Of a stretch of DNA of 64,000 nucleotides, positions 46,414-55,619 are shown piece after piece. The notes beneath the pieces were generated by a model. That model saw nothing but the letters and a program-made list of their open reading frames with translations. It did no database searches and was not told the DNA's origin. Position 1 is the stretch's first letter. Every line of letters begins with the position of its first letter. The position numbers and the translations under genes were made by a program. Source of the DNA: Bacteroidales bacterium (lineage in GTDB: Bacteria; Bacteroidota; Bacteroidia; Bacteroidales; UBA1715); assembly GCA_016714605.1 (NCBI GenBank), contig JADKDL010000001.1:496001-560000 (forward strand). The letters run 5' to 3'.

Positions 46414-46932
46414 TTGATTAATAAACTATATTGCCTTGTACAATATAACGGTATTAAAGAAACAATCTATAGTTTTAAAGCAACGAGCTTACAGGGAAAA
46501 GAAATAAATATGGAAGTCTATAGAGGCAAAACCCTATTGATTGTAAACACTGCAAGCAAATGCGGGTTAACTCCACAATACAAAGGCTTAGAAGAGCTCT
46601 ATCAAAAATATAAAGATAAAGGTTTAGAAATTTTAGGATTCCCTTGTAATCAATTTGCCAATCAAGAACCGGGCGATGAAAAATCAATATCAGAAGGCTG
46701 CATTATAAATTATGGAGTGAGCTTTCAAATATTTGCAAAGATTGAAGTGAATGGCAAAAATGCACATCCATTATATAACTATCTGAAAACAGAACTTAGA
46801 GGTTTTATTACAAATAGTATAAAATGGAATTTTACTAAATTCCTTATTGATAAAAACGGAAAGCCTTTAAAGCGATTTTCACCATATACAAAGCCTAAAA
46901 AAATAGATTCTTATTTAAGTAAACTACTCTAA
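46414..46932 (+). CDS. Glutathione peroxidase family protein (thiol peroxidase type)
   Basis: The protein reduces peroxides with thiols, probably thioredoxin in this lineage. Motifs are LIVNTASKCGLTPQYKGLEEL with the catalytic Cys, LGFPCNQFANQEPG with the Gln and the second Cys region, and SIKWNFTKFLIDKNG with Trp and Asn. The start is uncertain. The ORF opens with TTG at 46414, but the family N-terminus matches from 46453 (KETIYSFKATSLQG), where the codon is ATT rather than ATG. Either ATT is used or an ATG was misread. It is a single gene with no obvious regulator. Confidence 0.88.
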   Translation: MINKLYCLVQYNGIKETIYSFKATSLQGKEINMEVYRGKTLLIVNTASKCGLTPQYKGLEELYQKYKDKGLEILGFPCNQFANQEPGDEKSISEGCIINYGVSFQIFAKIEVNGKNAHPLYNYLKTELRGFITNSIKWNFTKFLIDKNGKPLKRFSPYTKPKKIDSYLSKLL

Positions 46933-46980
46933 TTTGATACTTTAATTTATATTTAATTCCTTGTTTTAGAAACACAAACT

Positions 46981-47748
46981 ATGGATAACATAATTACTCT
47001 TAACAAAACCACTTTAGATAAAGAACATATTTGCTGTGCATTTTCTGATAAAAAATGTACTGAAGGTTATCAGCTTAAAAAAGATTGGTTAAAAAAAGAA
47101 TTTGATAACGGATATGTATTTCGTAGACTAGACGAACGAGCCAAAGTTTTTATTGAGTATGGACCTTCGGAAAAAGCATGGGCTCCTATGATTGCTCATA
47201 ATTATCTAAATATTAATTGTTTTTGGGTTTCGGGTAAATATAAAGAACAGGGATACGGTAAAGAATTACTGAGACTTACGGAAGAAGATGCTCGTGAGAA
47301 AAATTGTGATGGTCTGGTTACTATTGTCGGCTCTACCAAATTTCATTTCATGAGCGATACAAAATGGCTCTTGTACCAAGGTTTTGAAGTAGTTGAAAAA
47401 CTACCTTCCGGTTTTATTCTTTTAGTTAAAAAACTAACACAAAAAGGTGAATTACCCAAATTTGCAGACTCTGTTCATAATCCAAATATTTCCAAAAACG
47501 GAATTGTAGTTTATTATTCCAACAGATGCCCATTTACTGAATACCATGTAAATACATCTTTGCCCGAAGTAGCTGCAAAAAGAAATCTGAATTTATCTAT
47601 AGTTAAAATAAAAACTATGGAAGAAGCACAAAACGCACCAACTCCGGCTACTATATTTAGTCTGTTCTTAAATGGTACATTCATTACAACCGATTTAAGT
47701 GTTTGCCTTGAATCTAGATTTGACAAATTGATTCAAAAATCATTTTAA
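46981..47748 (+). CDS. GNAT N-acetyltransferase with YoaP-like C-terminal domain
   Basis: 255 residues. The first 150 form a GNAT fold, with the acetyl-CoA loop region WVSGKYKEQGYGKELLRLTEEDA and VGSTKFHFMSDTKWLLYQGFE. The last 100 residues (GIVVYYSNRCPFTEYHVNTSLPEVAAKR...TPATIFSLFLNGTFITTDL) match the YoaP-like domain, which has a thioredoxin-like look and a CPF Cys. The YoaP layout is a known domain pair; its substrate is unknown. It begins 48 bases after the peroxidase gene. Confidence 0.85.
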   Translation: MDNIITLNKTTLDKEHICCAFSDKKCTEGYQLKKDWLKKEFDNGYVFRRLDERAKVFIEYGPSEKAWAPMIAHNYLNINCFWVSGKYKEQGYGKELLRLTEEDAREKNCDGLVTIVGSTKFHFMSDTKWLLYQGFEVVEKLPSGFILLVKKLTQKGELPKFADSVHNPNISKNGIVVYYSNRCPFTEYHVNTSLPEVAAKRNLNLSIVKIKTMEEAQNAPTPATIFSLFLNGTFITTDLSVCLESRFDKLIQKSF

Positions 47749-47806
47749 TTTACTAGATTTGAAAATAAATTGATAATATTTGTTAAATAAAATACATCAA
47801 AACAAC

Positions 47807-48514
47807 ATGAAAATAAAGTTCTTTATACTATTTTTCTTAATTATTAATTTGAATAGTATTTACGCTCAAGAAAAAGATTCTGTTCAAGTAAAGAAATACA
47901 ACAAAACCCTTTCATTTGTTACCGATGCTCTTATAGATAGGGGAATTCGTTTTGAACTCGAAATTCCACTAATAAAAAACAGTTTCTTATCAATTTCCCC
48001 TACCTATTTTTTATCAAATCGGTATGCTACTGAAAGAAATGAATATAATTATTATCATGATTTTGTTATTGAAACCAATTTAGCAAGTTTTGGTATTGAT
48101 GTTTCATATAAGTACAAATTGTGGAATGATGAAAGAAAAATAACTCCATATTTTGCATTAAATGGATTTTTTAAATGGCATAGGAAAGAATTAGACGGAA
48201 CAAATTGTTATTATGACGATTATTATATTGATAAAAATGATAATTCAACATATTATGGTGAAAGAACTTATATTTATTTTAACGAGATTAGAACTGTTGA
48301 TATCAAACGATATGGAGCCGATTTATTAATTGGTTCGCAGTTTGAAATAGTTCCGCGTATAGTTTTTGATTTTTCTTTCGGTCTACGCTATATACAAACC
48401 GTAATAGGTGAAAATGATGGTGGCTATTTTTCAAATAATTTATTTGAAAAAGAAAATATTGCATATACCGGATTTAAACCAATAGGTTTTTATAAAATAG
48501 GTTTCAAATTTTGA
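47807..48514 (+). CDS. Exported outer-membrane beta-barrel protein
   Basis: 235 residues from the ATG at 47807, which begins a clear signal peptide (MKIKFFILFFLIINLNSIYAQ); the TTG upstream is not needed. The mature protein has amphipathic strands (FLSISPTYFLSNRYA, VIETNLASFGIDVSYKYKLW, IVFDFSFGLRYIQTVIG) and ends in a Phe (FYKIGFKF), typical of small outer-membrane barrels. No ligand is predictable. It is followed by a 640-base gene-free region with repeats. Confidence 0.7.
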   Translation: MKIKFFILFFLIINLNSIYAQEKDSVQVKKYNKTLSFVTDALIDRGIRFELEIPLIKNSFLSISPTYFLSNRYATERNEYNYYHDFVIETNLASFGIDVSYKYKLWNDERKITPYFALNGFFKWHRKELDGTNCYYDDYYIDKNDNSTYYGERTYIYFNEIRTVDIKRYGADLLIGSQFEIVPRIVFDFSFGLRYIQTVIGENDGGYFSNNLFEKENIAYTGFKPIGFYKIGFKF

Positions 48515-48596
48515 TATATAAAAAAAGGAGAATAATCAAACAGGGCTTGCAAATAGCTGAATTTCTGAATATTAATAAATTACATTACACATACAC

Positions 48597-48657
48597 AGGG
48601 CAAACACACAGTTTTGCCCCTACAGTACGATGATGTTGCCATTGGCGAAAATCCTGA
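48597..48657 (+). repeat. Intergenic palindromic repeat, copy A
   Basis: AGGGCAAACACACAGTTTTG followed by CCCCTACAGTACGATGATG; it pairs as GGGCAAA / TTTGCCC. It matches 48858-48920 over about 60 bases. The gene-free stretch 48515-49154 holds these repeats and a terminator; no gene is evident. Confidence 0.75.
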
Positions 48658-48767
48658 AATAAATACATATATTATAGATTTTCAACATTATAAACAATAT
48701 TTTTTAATCTGATAAAATACAATCACCCCATTCCAAAATAACCTCTAGATTTCATTCTGGTCAACCG

Positions 48768-48795
48768 GTAGGGGCAACCCTGTGTGGTTGCCCTA
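48768..48795. repeat. Intergenic palindrome, inverted-type copy B
   Basis: GTAGGGGCAACC-ctgtgt-GGTTGCCCTAT forms an 8-9 bp stem and shares the GTAGGGGCAA...TTGCCC design with copies A and A-prime, in the opposite orientation. Confidence 0.75.
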
Positions 48796-48857
48796 TTTAG
48801 AAATTTCATTTTATGAAATTTTAGGCAATAATAAAATAATAAAATTAACATTATCAA

Positions 48858-48920
48858 AGGGCAAACACATAGGTTTGCCCCTACAGTACGATTATGTTGC
48901 AACTGACGAAAACCCTGTGA
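48858..48920 (+). repeat. Intergenic palindromic repeat, copy A-prime
   Basis: AGGGCAAACACATAGGTTTG and the following CCCCTACAGTACGATTATG form the stem GGGCAAAC / GTTTGCCC-like arms. It is the direct repeat of copy A, about 260 bases apart. Confidence 0.75.
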
Positions 48921-49034
48921 TTTTTGAATATATATGACAATGCCGTTTACTTGACGATGTTTTAATTAACTTGGTTTTCAATAAGATTTAGGAGTATATT
49001 TTATTTAGATTCCTACTAAGGTAGAATAAAAAAA

Positions 49035-49078
49035 TAAGGTTTTAAATGTCATAAAATTTTAAATTTTTTAAAACCTTA
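49035..49078 (-). terminator. Intrinsic terminator of the CoA-transferase gene
   Basis: TAAGGTTTTAAA and TTTAAAACCTTA form a 12-bp stem. On the minus strand it is followed by TTATTTTTTTA, and it lies 77 bases after the stop of the gene at 49155. Confidence 0.75.
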
Positions 49079-49154
49079 GTAACATATTAAAACCTTAAAT
49101 TATGTAATCTTATATTAAATTATGTATTAACTAAACATTATTTAATCTTATCTT

Positions 49155-50654
49155 TTATTTTCCGCAAACTGTCCATTGAGTATTTCTCATGTCACCTGAT
49201 TTTAGAAACTCACAGTGCATAGCTAAGGCAGCAGAAAGTGTGTGTGGTGTATGTAGTTTCTTACCGCAAAGTCTGGTATAATCCCACAAAAGTTGTTTGT
49301 ATTCCGGATGTACACAATTTTCTATTATTGCTTGCGCTCTCTGATTTGGAGATTTTCCTCTCAAGTCGGCAACACCATATTCTGTAACAAGAACTTTTAC
49401 GCTATGTTCTGAATGATCCATATGCGATACCATAGGTACAATAGCACTTATAGCACCATTCTTAGCAACTGATGGACATACAAACATTGACAAGAAACTG
49501 TTTCTAGTAAAGTCGCCCGAACCACCAATTCCATTCATCATTGTAGTACCAAGTACTTGAGTACTATTTATATTACCAAAAATATCAGCTTCAAGAGCGG
49601 TATTAATAGTAATAAGACCTAGACGTCTTACAACTTCCGGATTGTTAGAAATTTCTTGTGGTCTAAGAATCATTCTAGGCTTGAAGAAATTCAAGTTTTT
49701 ATAAATTTTGTCTAATACTTCTGGAGTTACTGTTAAAGAACAACCCGAAACAAAAGTAAGTCTCTCTTGTTCCATAAGTTCAATCACAGCATCTTGAACT
49801 ACCTCTGTGTACATCATGAAATTAGGTATGTCTTTATTTGCTCCTAACGACCCCAATACCGCATTGGCAATATTACCAACACCAGATTGTACCGGAAGAA
49901 ACTCTGCTGGTATTCTTCCCATTTTAATTTCATTAGCAAGGAAATTGGCTACATTTTCACCAATACGAGCAGTAACCGCATCAACTGGGGTAAATGCTTT
50001 AACCTCGTCTTTACGATTTGTTTTTACTACTGCAATAATTTTCGAAGGCTCTACTTTAATTACCGGACTACCTATTAAATCTTTAACTGTATAAACAGGA
50101 ACAGCTCTTCTTATAGGCGGATCTTGCATTTCATAAATATCATGCAAACCTTTTATTGCAGCCGGATGGTTTTCATTTAATTCAATAATGATTTTTTTAG
50201 CTAAACGTGCTGCAGTAGGAGAAATACCAACCGATGATGTTAAAACTATTTCACCTTTTTCATTTACGTCCGCGGCTTCAATAATTGCTATATCAACCTC
50301 ACCTAAGAAATTATAACGCATTTCTTGCGCCAACTGTGAAAGGTGCATGTCATAATAATCTACTTCCCCTTTGTTGATGAGATTTTTCAAATCATTGTTT
50401 GATTGATAAGGGGTTCTGAATTTAATAGCATGCGCTCTAGCAAGTGCTCCGTCCAAAGAGTCGCCGGTTGATGCTCCGGTAAACATACCAATTTTAAATG
50501 GTTTTCCCGCATCGTGTTCTGCTTGAGCTAATTTTGCTAAAGCTGTTGGTACTTCTTTGGGAGAGCCAGCTGGAGTAAATCCACTGAAAGCCACATTGTA
50601 ATCGTGTTTTATAAACTTCGCAGCTTCTTCAGCCGACATAAATGGTAAAGACAT
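49155..50654 (-). CDS. Acetyl-CoA hydrolase/transferase family (succinate CoA-transferase type)
   Basis: 499 residues, the usual length of the Cat1/AarC family that moves CoA between succinate, acetate and related acids. Visible are AFSGFTPAGSPKEVPTALA near the start, GMFTGASTGDSLDGALA, the likely catalytic Glu in MMYTEVVQDAVIELM, FVSGCSLTVTPEVLDKIY and the Gly-rich NGIGGSGDFTRNSF. In anaerobic Bacteroidota this enzyme takes part in acetate and propionate formation. It is a single gene; the ArsR and transglutaminase-like genes upstream on the same strand are 120 bases away. Confidence 0.92.
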   Translation of the reverse strand: MSLPFMSAEEAAKFIKHDYNVAFSGFTPAGSPKEVPTALAKLAQAEHDAGKPFKIGMFTGASTGDSLDGALARAHAIKFRTPYQSNNDLKNLINKGEVDYYDMHLSQLAQEMRYNFLGEVDIAIIEAADVNEKGEIVLTSSVGISPTAARLAKKIIIELNENHPAAIKGLHDIYEMQDPPIRRAVPVYTVKDLIGSPVIKVEPSKIIAVVKTNRKDEVKAFTPVDAVTARIGENVANFLANEIKMGRIPAEFLPVQSGVGNIANAVLGSLGANKDIPNFMMYTEVVQDAVIELMEQERLTFVSGCSLTVTPEVLDKIYKNLNFFKPRMILRPQEISNNPEVVRRLGLITINTALEADIFGNINSTQVLGTTMMNGIGGSGDFTRNSFLSMFVCPSVAKNGAISAIVPMVSHMDHSEHSVKVLVTEYGVADLRGKSPNQRAQAIIENCVHPEYKQLLWDYTRLCGKKLHTPHTLSAALAMHCEFLKSGDMRNTQWTVCGK

Positions 50655-50774
50655 AGATTGGTGTATTTTTATTGTTACTAATTATTCTGTTTATTTTACA
50701 AAATTATAAACTTCTTTTGATTTGAACTTGTTTTATATTAACTGTTTATTTGTTTTTTTAATTTTTTTTAACAT

Positions 50775-51062
50775 TTACTTAAAAAAGGTATTTAACATCT
50801 GTTTTGCTTCATTCCAATTCTTAACATTTATAGAGTAATATATTTTTGGAGGCTCTTCTTTACCATTAATTAAACCTACCTCTTTCAATTCCTTCAAATG
50901 CTGCGACAATGTAGAACGAGCTATATTTAATCTTTCAAATAGAACACCGCTTAGCATTTCACCTTCGGCTACGAGTGTCTCTAAAATAAATATTCTTACC
51001 GGATGAGCCATTGCTTTTGCATATAACGCCAACCTCTCATGATACATTGAAGTACTTTGCAT
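50775..51062 (-). CDS. ArsR-family winged-helix transcription regulator
   Basis: 95 residues. The winged helix covers AKAMAHPVRIFILETLVAEG, LFERLNIARSTLSQHLKELKEVGLI and the wing KEEPPKIYYSIN. The metal-binding ELCVCDL motif of classical ArsR is absent, so the signal is probably not a metal at that site. It lies 13 bases after the transglutaminase-like gene and may regulate it or the CoA-transferase gene downstream (inference). Confidence 0.88.
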   Translation of the reverse strand: MQSTSMYHERLALYAKAMAHPVRIFILETLVAEGEMLSGVLFERLNIARSTLSQHLKELKEVGLINGKEEPPKIYYSINVKNWNEAKQMLNTFFK

Positions 51063-51075
51063 ATCAGAAAATTTA

Positions 51076-51936
51076 TTATTTTACAAAGGATAGTAAACGT
51101 GCAAATTCCTTGGCTTTTGTCTTATTACCATAATCATAATATGATTTATGTAGACTATTCATATAAATTTTTATTGTCTGTTTGGTAGATATTGGAAGAT
51201 AGTATTTACTATCATTCGGCTTACCTACTTTTTTTAGAAATTCGTCAATCTCTATACGACTAAATATTGCTCCCCTGTTGCCCGGATTAATGTAAAACAA
51301 CACATCTTTTATCTGGATATCAACCTCTAAACTGGGCATTTTAAGATAAGCTAATGCAAAATTATCGGGTAAATTTACTGCATACAAGGGTAAATTTAAT
51401 TTCTGTCCAATAGCAAGATAAAACAAAGTAAGTGCTAATGAATTTCCTTTATTATTTGTCAAAAGACTACTCAATAAATAATTGTCAGGATTTTTTTGTC
51501 CTGAAAACACTCTCGATATTTTATATTCCTGATATACAATATGATCTACTACTTTTATTTTTTCTAAGGGAGTTAAGCCAGAGGTTAATTCTGCTTCTAT
51601 TCCATGTAATAAAGCATAAAATCTGGTTTTATAATTATCAATATCTATTTCAGGAAAATGAAACTTAGATATCAATAAAAGTATATTAAATATATCATTT
51701 TCTTCTTTAAGAAAATTTTTTGAGAATTCGTTATAAATGTATGAGAATTGAATTTGGTGAGATATCTCCTCAATACGTTCCTGAACAAGCGGATTGTCAA
51801 CAATTTCCCATGTCTTTTCCAGCTTCTTTATAATAGAAGTACCTGCATCATGGAGTTTTAATTTTATAATATTATAAACCTCATCATCAGGATCGTCTAG
51901 CAAACGTATAAGTGTTTCAAGTTCTTTTTGATGCAT
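51076..51936 (-). CDS. Transglutaminase-like (SirB1-related) protein
   Basis: 286 residues. The segment YLLSSLLTNNKGNSLALTLFYLAIGQKLNLPLY, followed by AVNLPDNFALAYL, corresponds to the SirB1/transglut_core2 core, where the family usually has a conserved His in the GHF position; here it is N (PDNF). The N-terminus is helical. A tail with repeats of Lys and Tyr (KIYMNSLHKSYYDYGNKTKA) could be TPR-like. No catalytic Cys of a true transglutaminase is evident, so it may be non-enzymatic. It shares a strand with the ArsR gene. Confidence 0.7.
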   Translation of the reverse strand: MHQKELETLIRLLDDPDDEVYNIIKLKLHDAGTSIIKKLEKTWEIVDNPLVQERIEEISHQIQFSYIYNEFSKNFLKEENDIFNILLLISKFHFPEIDIDNYKTRFYALLHGIEAELTSGLTPLEKIKVVDHIVYQEYKISRVFSGQKNPDNYLLSSLLTNNKGNSLALTLFYLAIGQKLNLPLYAVNLPDNFALAYLKMPSLEVDIQIKDVLFYINPGNRGAIFSRIEIDEFLKKVGKPNDSKYYLPISTKQTIKIYMNSLHKSYYDYGNKTKAKEFARLLSFVK

Positions 51937-52251
51937 TTATTACTTTTTTTTCAATGTACAATATATTGAAAATTAAATTTAATATCAAAATAAATTAGAT
52001 AATAAAAAACAATGATTTTGTTGAGTTTTTAAAAATTTTCTCAAATACTTTGTAACAGGAAAGATATTTATCTCACATTTAGCGAAATACCAAATTAGAT
52101 TCTGGCAAAATACGCAGTCAATATTTTGTTTTCAAAGACTATTCTGTAATTTTTATTATTTACTTATCGACTGTATTTAATATGTTGAAATTTTCACCAT
52201 AAATTATTTTATCTTTACAGTGAATTTATAGTATTTTTCAAACATTTGTTT

Positions 52252-52320
52252 TTAAGAGAAGTCCTAGAGAAGTTATTGAAATAACTTAAAAGTTAAGATA
52301 TTTCTTGAACGTCTTCTTAA
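52252..52320 (+). promoter_or_regulatory. Structured leader before the SPFH gene
   Basis: Outer arms TTAAGAGAAG (52252-52261) and CTTCTTAA (52313-52320) pair with one bulge, and inner arms AAGTTATT and AATAACTT (52270-52287) form a perfect 8-bp stem. The region lies 32 bases before the ATG. The 415-base gene-free stretch 51937-52351 holds nothing else that is clear. Confidence 0.4.
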
Positions 52321-52351
52321 GAACAAATAAAAAACAATAAAAATTAAACAC

Positions 52352-53167
52352 ATGAAAAAACAAGTATCATCTTTATTAATCATTGGAGGAATAGTAGTTA
52401 TTATATTGTTGCTATTTGGTAGCAGTATGTTTGTTAAACTTGAAGCAACTGAAAGAGGTGTAATATTTAGACAGTTTACTTCCGGGTTGGATAAAGAAAA
52501 CATATACAGTCCGGGGTTTCACATTATAGCTCCTTGGAACGATATGTACCGATTTAATGTTGCCGAACAAAAAGTTGAAGAAACTCTAGATATTTTGGAC
52601 AAAAACGGCTTGCTTATAAATTTAGATGTAACAGTGCGATTCTTTCCGGTATATAACCGTGTTGGTTATTTATTTCAAGCATTCAGATTGGATTATATAA
52701 ATGTTTTAGTAATCCCTGAAATACGGTCTACAGTAAGACAAGTTGCAGGTAGATATACTGCCGAAGAGATTTATTCTACAAAAAGATCGGAAGTAGAAAC
52801 TGCAATAATTAGCGAAGCTGGTAAAAAATTGCAAACAAATTATATAGAAATGAAAGCGCTACTTATACGTTCTATTGGTTTACCAGCTGACATAAAAAGT
52901 GCTATTGAAAATAAACTTACTCAGGAGCAAGAAGCTTTGGCTTATCAGTTTAAACTAGACAAAGAAAGAAGTGAAGCTGAAAGAAAAAGAATTGCTGCAG
53001 AAGGTGAAGCGAGAGCTAACAATATTGTAAACAGCAGTTTGTCTGACAAATTATTGAAAATGAGAGGAATAGAAGCAACCTTAGAACTCTCTAAGTCGCC
53101 TAACTCTAAAGTAGTAATTGTAGGTAGCCCTAAAGATGGTTTACCACTAATTTTAGGTAATAACTAA
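52352..53167 (+). CDS. Prohibitin/SPFH-domain membrane protein
   Basis: 271 residues. One N-terminal membrane helix (SLLIIGGIVVIILLLFGSSMF) is followed by the SPFH domain (VKLEATERGVIFRQFTSGLD...GFHIIAPWNDMYRFNVAEQ, VRFFPVYNRVGYLFQAF), then coiled coil rich in Ala, Glu and Lys (YQFKLDKERSEAERKRIAAEG) and a C-terminal GSPKDGLPLILGN. These proteins form large ring-shaped membrane scaffolds, often linked to FtsH-type proteases. It is a single gene with a terminator after it. Confidence 0.92.
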   Translation: MKKQVSSLLIIGGIVVIILLLFGSSMFVKLEATERGVIFRQFTSGLDKENIYSPGFHIIAPWNDMYRFNVAEQKVEETLDILDKNGLLINLDVTVRFFPVYNRVGYLFQAFRLDYINVLVIPEIRSTVRQVAGRYTAEEIYSTKRSEVETAIISEAGKKLQTNYIEMKALLIRSIGLPADIKSAIENKLTQEQEALAYQFKLDKERSEAERKRIAAEGEARANNIVNSSLSDKLLKMRGIEATLELSKSPNSKVVIVGSPKDGLPLILGNN

Positions 53168-53189
53168 TTTAATTGAAAATATTATAATT

Positions 53190-53226
53190 AAACCCAAGCT
53201 AATTTAATTTTAGTTTGGGTTTTTTA
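53190..53226. terminator. Bidirectional intrinsic terminator
   Basis: AAACCCAAgCTAA pairs with TTAGtTTGGGTTTTTT around a short loop, between the converging SPFH and OmpA/PD40 genes. Confidence 0.85.
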
Positions 53227-53267
53227 TTTGAATACAATCTGATACTAGGAAGTCTTTTATGATTATT

Positions 53268-55619
53268 CTATTTCTCAAAAATAATCTCTACCCTTCTGTT
53301 TGAAGCACGACCCTGTTCTGACGTATTTGTTGCTACTGGACGAGTACTCCCAAAACCTTGAGTGGTAATTGCTAATGAAGAAAGTTCATGATTTGCTATA
53401 AACTCTTTTACAGCTATAGCTCTTTTTTGAGAAAGCTCCAAATTATAATCTTCGGCACCAACAGCATCGGTATGCCCGAGTATTTTAATTTTAGTAATCT
53501 TATTTTTCTTAAGTATTTCTATTAACCTTTTCAATTCTGTTTCAGACTCTTTCTTTATTAGAGATTTGTCGGTGTCAAAAAATAGATTGTTTACCACAAA
53601 TGCATTTCCAGATTCAACAAGTTCGCTTATGGTGTAAAGCCTGTAGTTCTTTTCTAGAGTGACAGCTTGAGAAGTATCGCTCAGATAAAAATTATCTGAT
53701 GAAGGTAAATATTTATCGCTCATAAAAGTATAGCCATACTTTTTTCCTTTGGGCAGTATCATAGTATAACTGCCATCAATACTAGAGTTTTTAAGACTAA
53801 ATAACTTCTTGCCAGTTTCTAAATCTTCAACTTCTATAAGCACCTCAACAACTTGATTTTTTGCATCGGTTACTCTGCCTTGAATCATTGCCACAGCATC
53901 GGGTTTACTGCTCTGAGGCAGTTGGATTGAGTATATATCTATATTCCCTTTGTTTACTGAAAAATAAGCTTTAGAACCATCTGTAGCTATCTTAAATCCA
54001 TTATCATCGCCACTGGTGTTTATATATTTTCCAATATTTTCAGGTTCAGACCATTCTGTCCATGAGGTATCAGACAGTCTTACGGTTTTGTATACATCGC
54101 TATAGCCGAGCGAACCATGACCATGCGAACTATAATAAAGCGTTTTCATATCAGGATGGAGAAACGGATATCGGTCGCAGTAGGGTGTATTTACAGTAAG
54201 TCCTAAGTTTTGTGGTTTGCTCCAGGTATTGTTAGCTTGTTTCACTGAAACGTAAAGATCAAACTCATCTTGTGGATATCTATTTTCGTACTGAAATCCC
54301 AATTTTTCCCATGCTGATGATGCAAAAATAAGAGCATTACCATCGGCACTGAGCACTGCATCGCCTTCCCATTTTTTTGTATTTATGGCTTTCAATGACA
54401 TTGGCTGGCTCCATGTATTACCAGTTCTTTCCGATTGATAGATATCTCCATTGAAATACAGAATTATAAGCGATTCGTCAACCGCAATAGCTTCGGGCGC
54501 TTCATTACCTAGTGGTGTATTTATGTTTGTCAATAGTTCAGCTTGTTGCCATGCATTGCTTTTATACTCAGAAACAAAAATATCTTCACCACCCAAATTA
54601 TCTTTCCGCTGAAAACCTGCAAAATACAATTTGCTGCCATTTGCCGATGGTACCGGACTATATTCATGCCCCTCAATGCTATTTACAGTGCTTGGAAGCT
54701 TTTCGGGTTTGCTGATTTCGCAATCAGAATCTAATAACTTTAAAAATGTACTATATAATTTATTCCCCTCGAAAAATGATTTAAAGGTAAGTGCTATTTT
54801 TAGGGCTTCTTGCCATTCTTTTTTATCAATATATTCTTTTAAATAGACTTGTAAAACTTCAAATGCTTGAATTTTAGGAGCTGCCTGAGTTATATAAAGA
54901 TGACATTTAGCAGCATTTCTTTGAGTTTTTCCTTCGAGGAGTCTATAATTATCGCAAATACTAGCAATATCCCATTCTTGTTTCAGTAGACTGTCTAAAG
55001 GAAATTCGGGGAATTGTCTATCAAAACTGTAATACGAAATACTCTTCCCATCATAAGTACTGAGCTTATAGAATTTAAGCCAAACTTCATTTATCCTTGC
55101 GTTTTTTGGAAATAATTTTATAATTCGTTGGTAAACAGCAGGGTCATTGGTGTCTTTTATAGCTCCTGCAAAATACTGCATCTCTTCAATCTGGAGTTTT
55201 ACTTTATCTGCTATAGGCTCATCTTTATAGAATTTGGCAAATGCTTCAAGATTTTCGACATCGGTGTCGGCTATCAATTTCAATGCTTCAATAGGAATGT
55301 TTTTCTTTAGTGAAGCAATTTTTGCGGTAGTAATACCAATAGATTTATTTAGTTTTTCCTTTTCTTTCGTATTTAGTTGCTTGAAGTAATTTTCAGATTT
55401 ACAAATATATACGTAAGCCGTGTCGTAATAAGTAAGTCCTGAATTTGTGCTAGAATAAATAATAGCTAATCCGAAACTAGAAATTGTATTCTCATAAGCA
55501 GAACCATCGGTTTGTTTTAGCAAATCTATAGCTTTGGCATAATTTCCATCAGTCAATTCTTTATAACCTTTTTCGGGTGAACCAAAAATTATGAAAAGCG
55601 ATATAAATAATGACAGCAT
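53268..55619 (-). CDS. PorE-like OmpA/PD40 multidomain exported protein
   Basis: 783 residues. In order: hydrophobic export signal (MLSLFISLFIIFGSP), TPR-like helices up to about 300, a PD40/WD40-like beta-propeller (YSPVPSANGSKLYFAGFQRK, ALIFASSAWEKLGF, YPFLHPDMKTLYYSSHGHGS), a carboxypeptidase-regulatory-like fold (IQGRVTDAKNQVVEVLIEVED) and a C-terminal OmpA peptidoglycan-binding domain (ILGHTDAVGAEDYNLELSQKRA, GRASNRRVEIIFEK). TPR, propeller, CRD and OmpA is the domain order of PorE of the type IX secretion system, but related proteins of other function are numerous. Unlike PorE no lipobox Cys is visible. It touches the next gene by one base. Confidence 0.85.
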   Translation of the reverse strand: MLSLFISLFIIFGSPEKGYKELTDGNYAKAIDLLKQTDGSAYENTISSFGLAIIYSSTNSGLTYYDTAYVYICKSENYFKQLNTKEKEKLNKSIGITTAKIASLKKNIPIEALKLIADTDVENLEAFAKFYKDEPIADKVKLQIEEMQYFAGAIKDTNDPAVYQRIIKLFPKNARINEVWLKFYKLSTYDGKSISYYSFDRQFPEFPLDSLLKQEWDIASICDNYRLLEGKTQRNAAKCHLYITQAAPKIQAFEVLQVYLKEYIDKKEWQEALKIALTFKSFFEGNKLYSTFLKLLDSDCEISKPEKLPSTVNSIEGHEYSPVPSANGSKLYFAGFQRKDNLGGEDIFVSEYKSNAWQQAELLTNINTPLGNEAPEAIAVDESLIILYFNGDIYQSERTGNTWSQPMSLKAINTKKWEGDAVLSADGNALIFASSAWEKLGFQYENRYPQDEFDLYVSVKQANNTWSKPQNLGLTVNTPYCDRYPFLHPDMKTLYYSSHGHGSLGYSDVYKTVRLSDTSWTEWSEPENIGKYINTSGDDNGFKIATDGSKAYFSVNKGNIDIYSIQLPQSSKPDAVAMIQGRVTDAKNQVVEVLIEVEDLETGKKLFSLKNSSIDGSYTMILPKGKKYGYTFMSDKYLPSSDNFYLSDTSQAVTLEKNYRLYTISELVESGNAFVVNNLFFDTDKSLIKKESETELKRLIEILKKNKITKIKILGHTDAVGAEDYNLELSQKRAIAVKEFIANHELSSLAITTQGFGSTRPVATNTSEQGRASNRRVEIIFEK

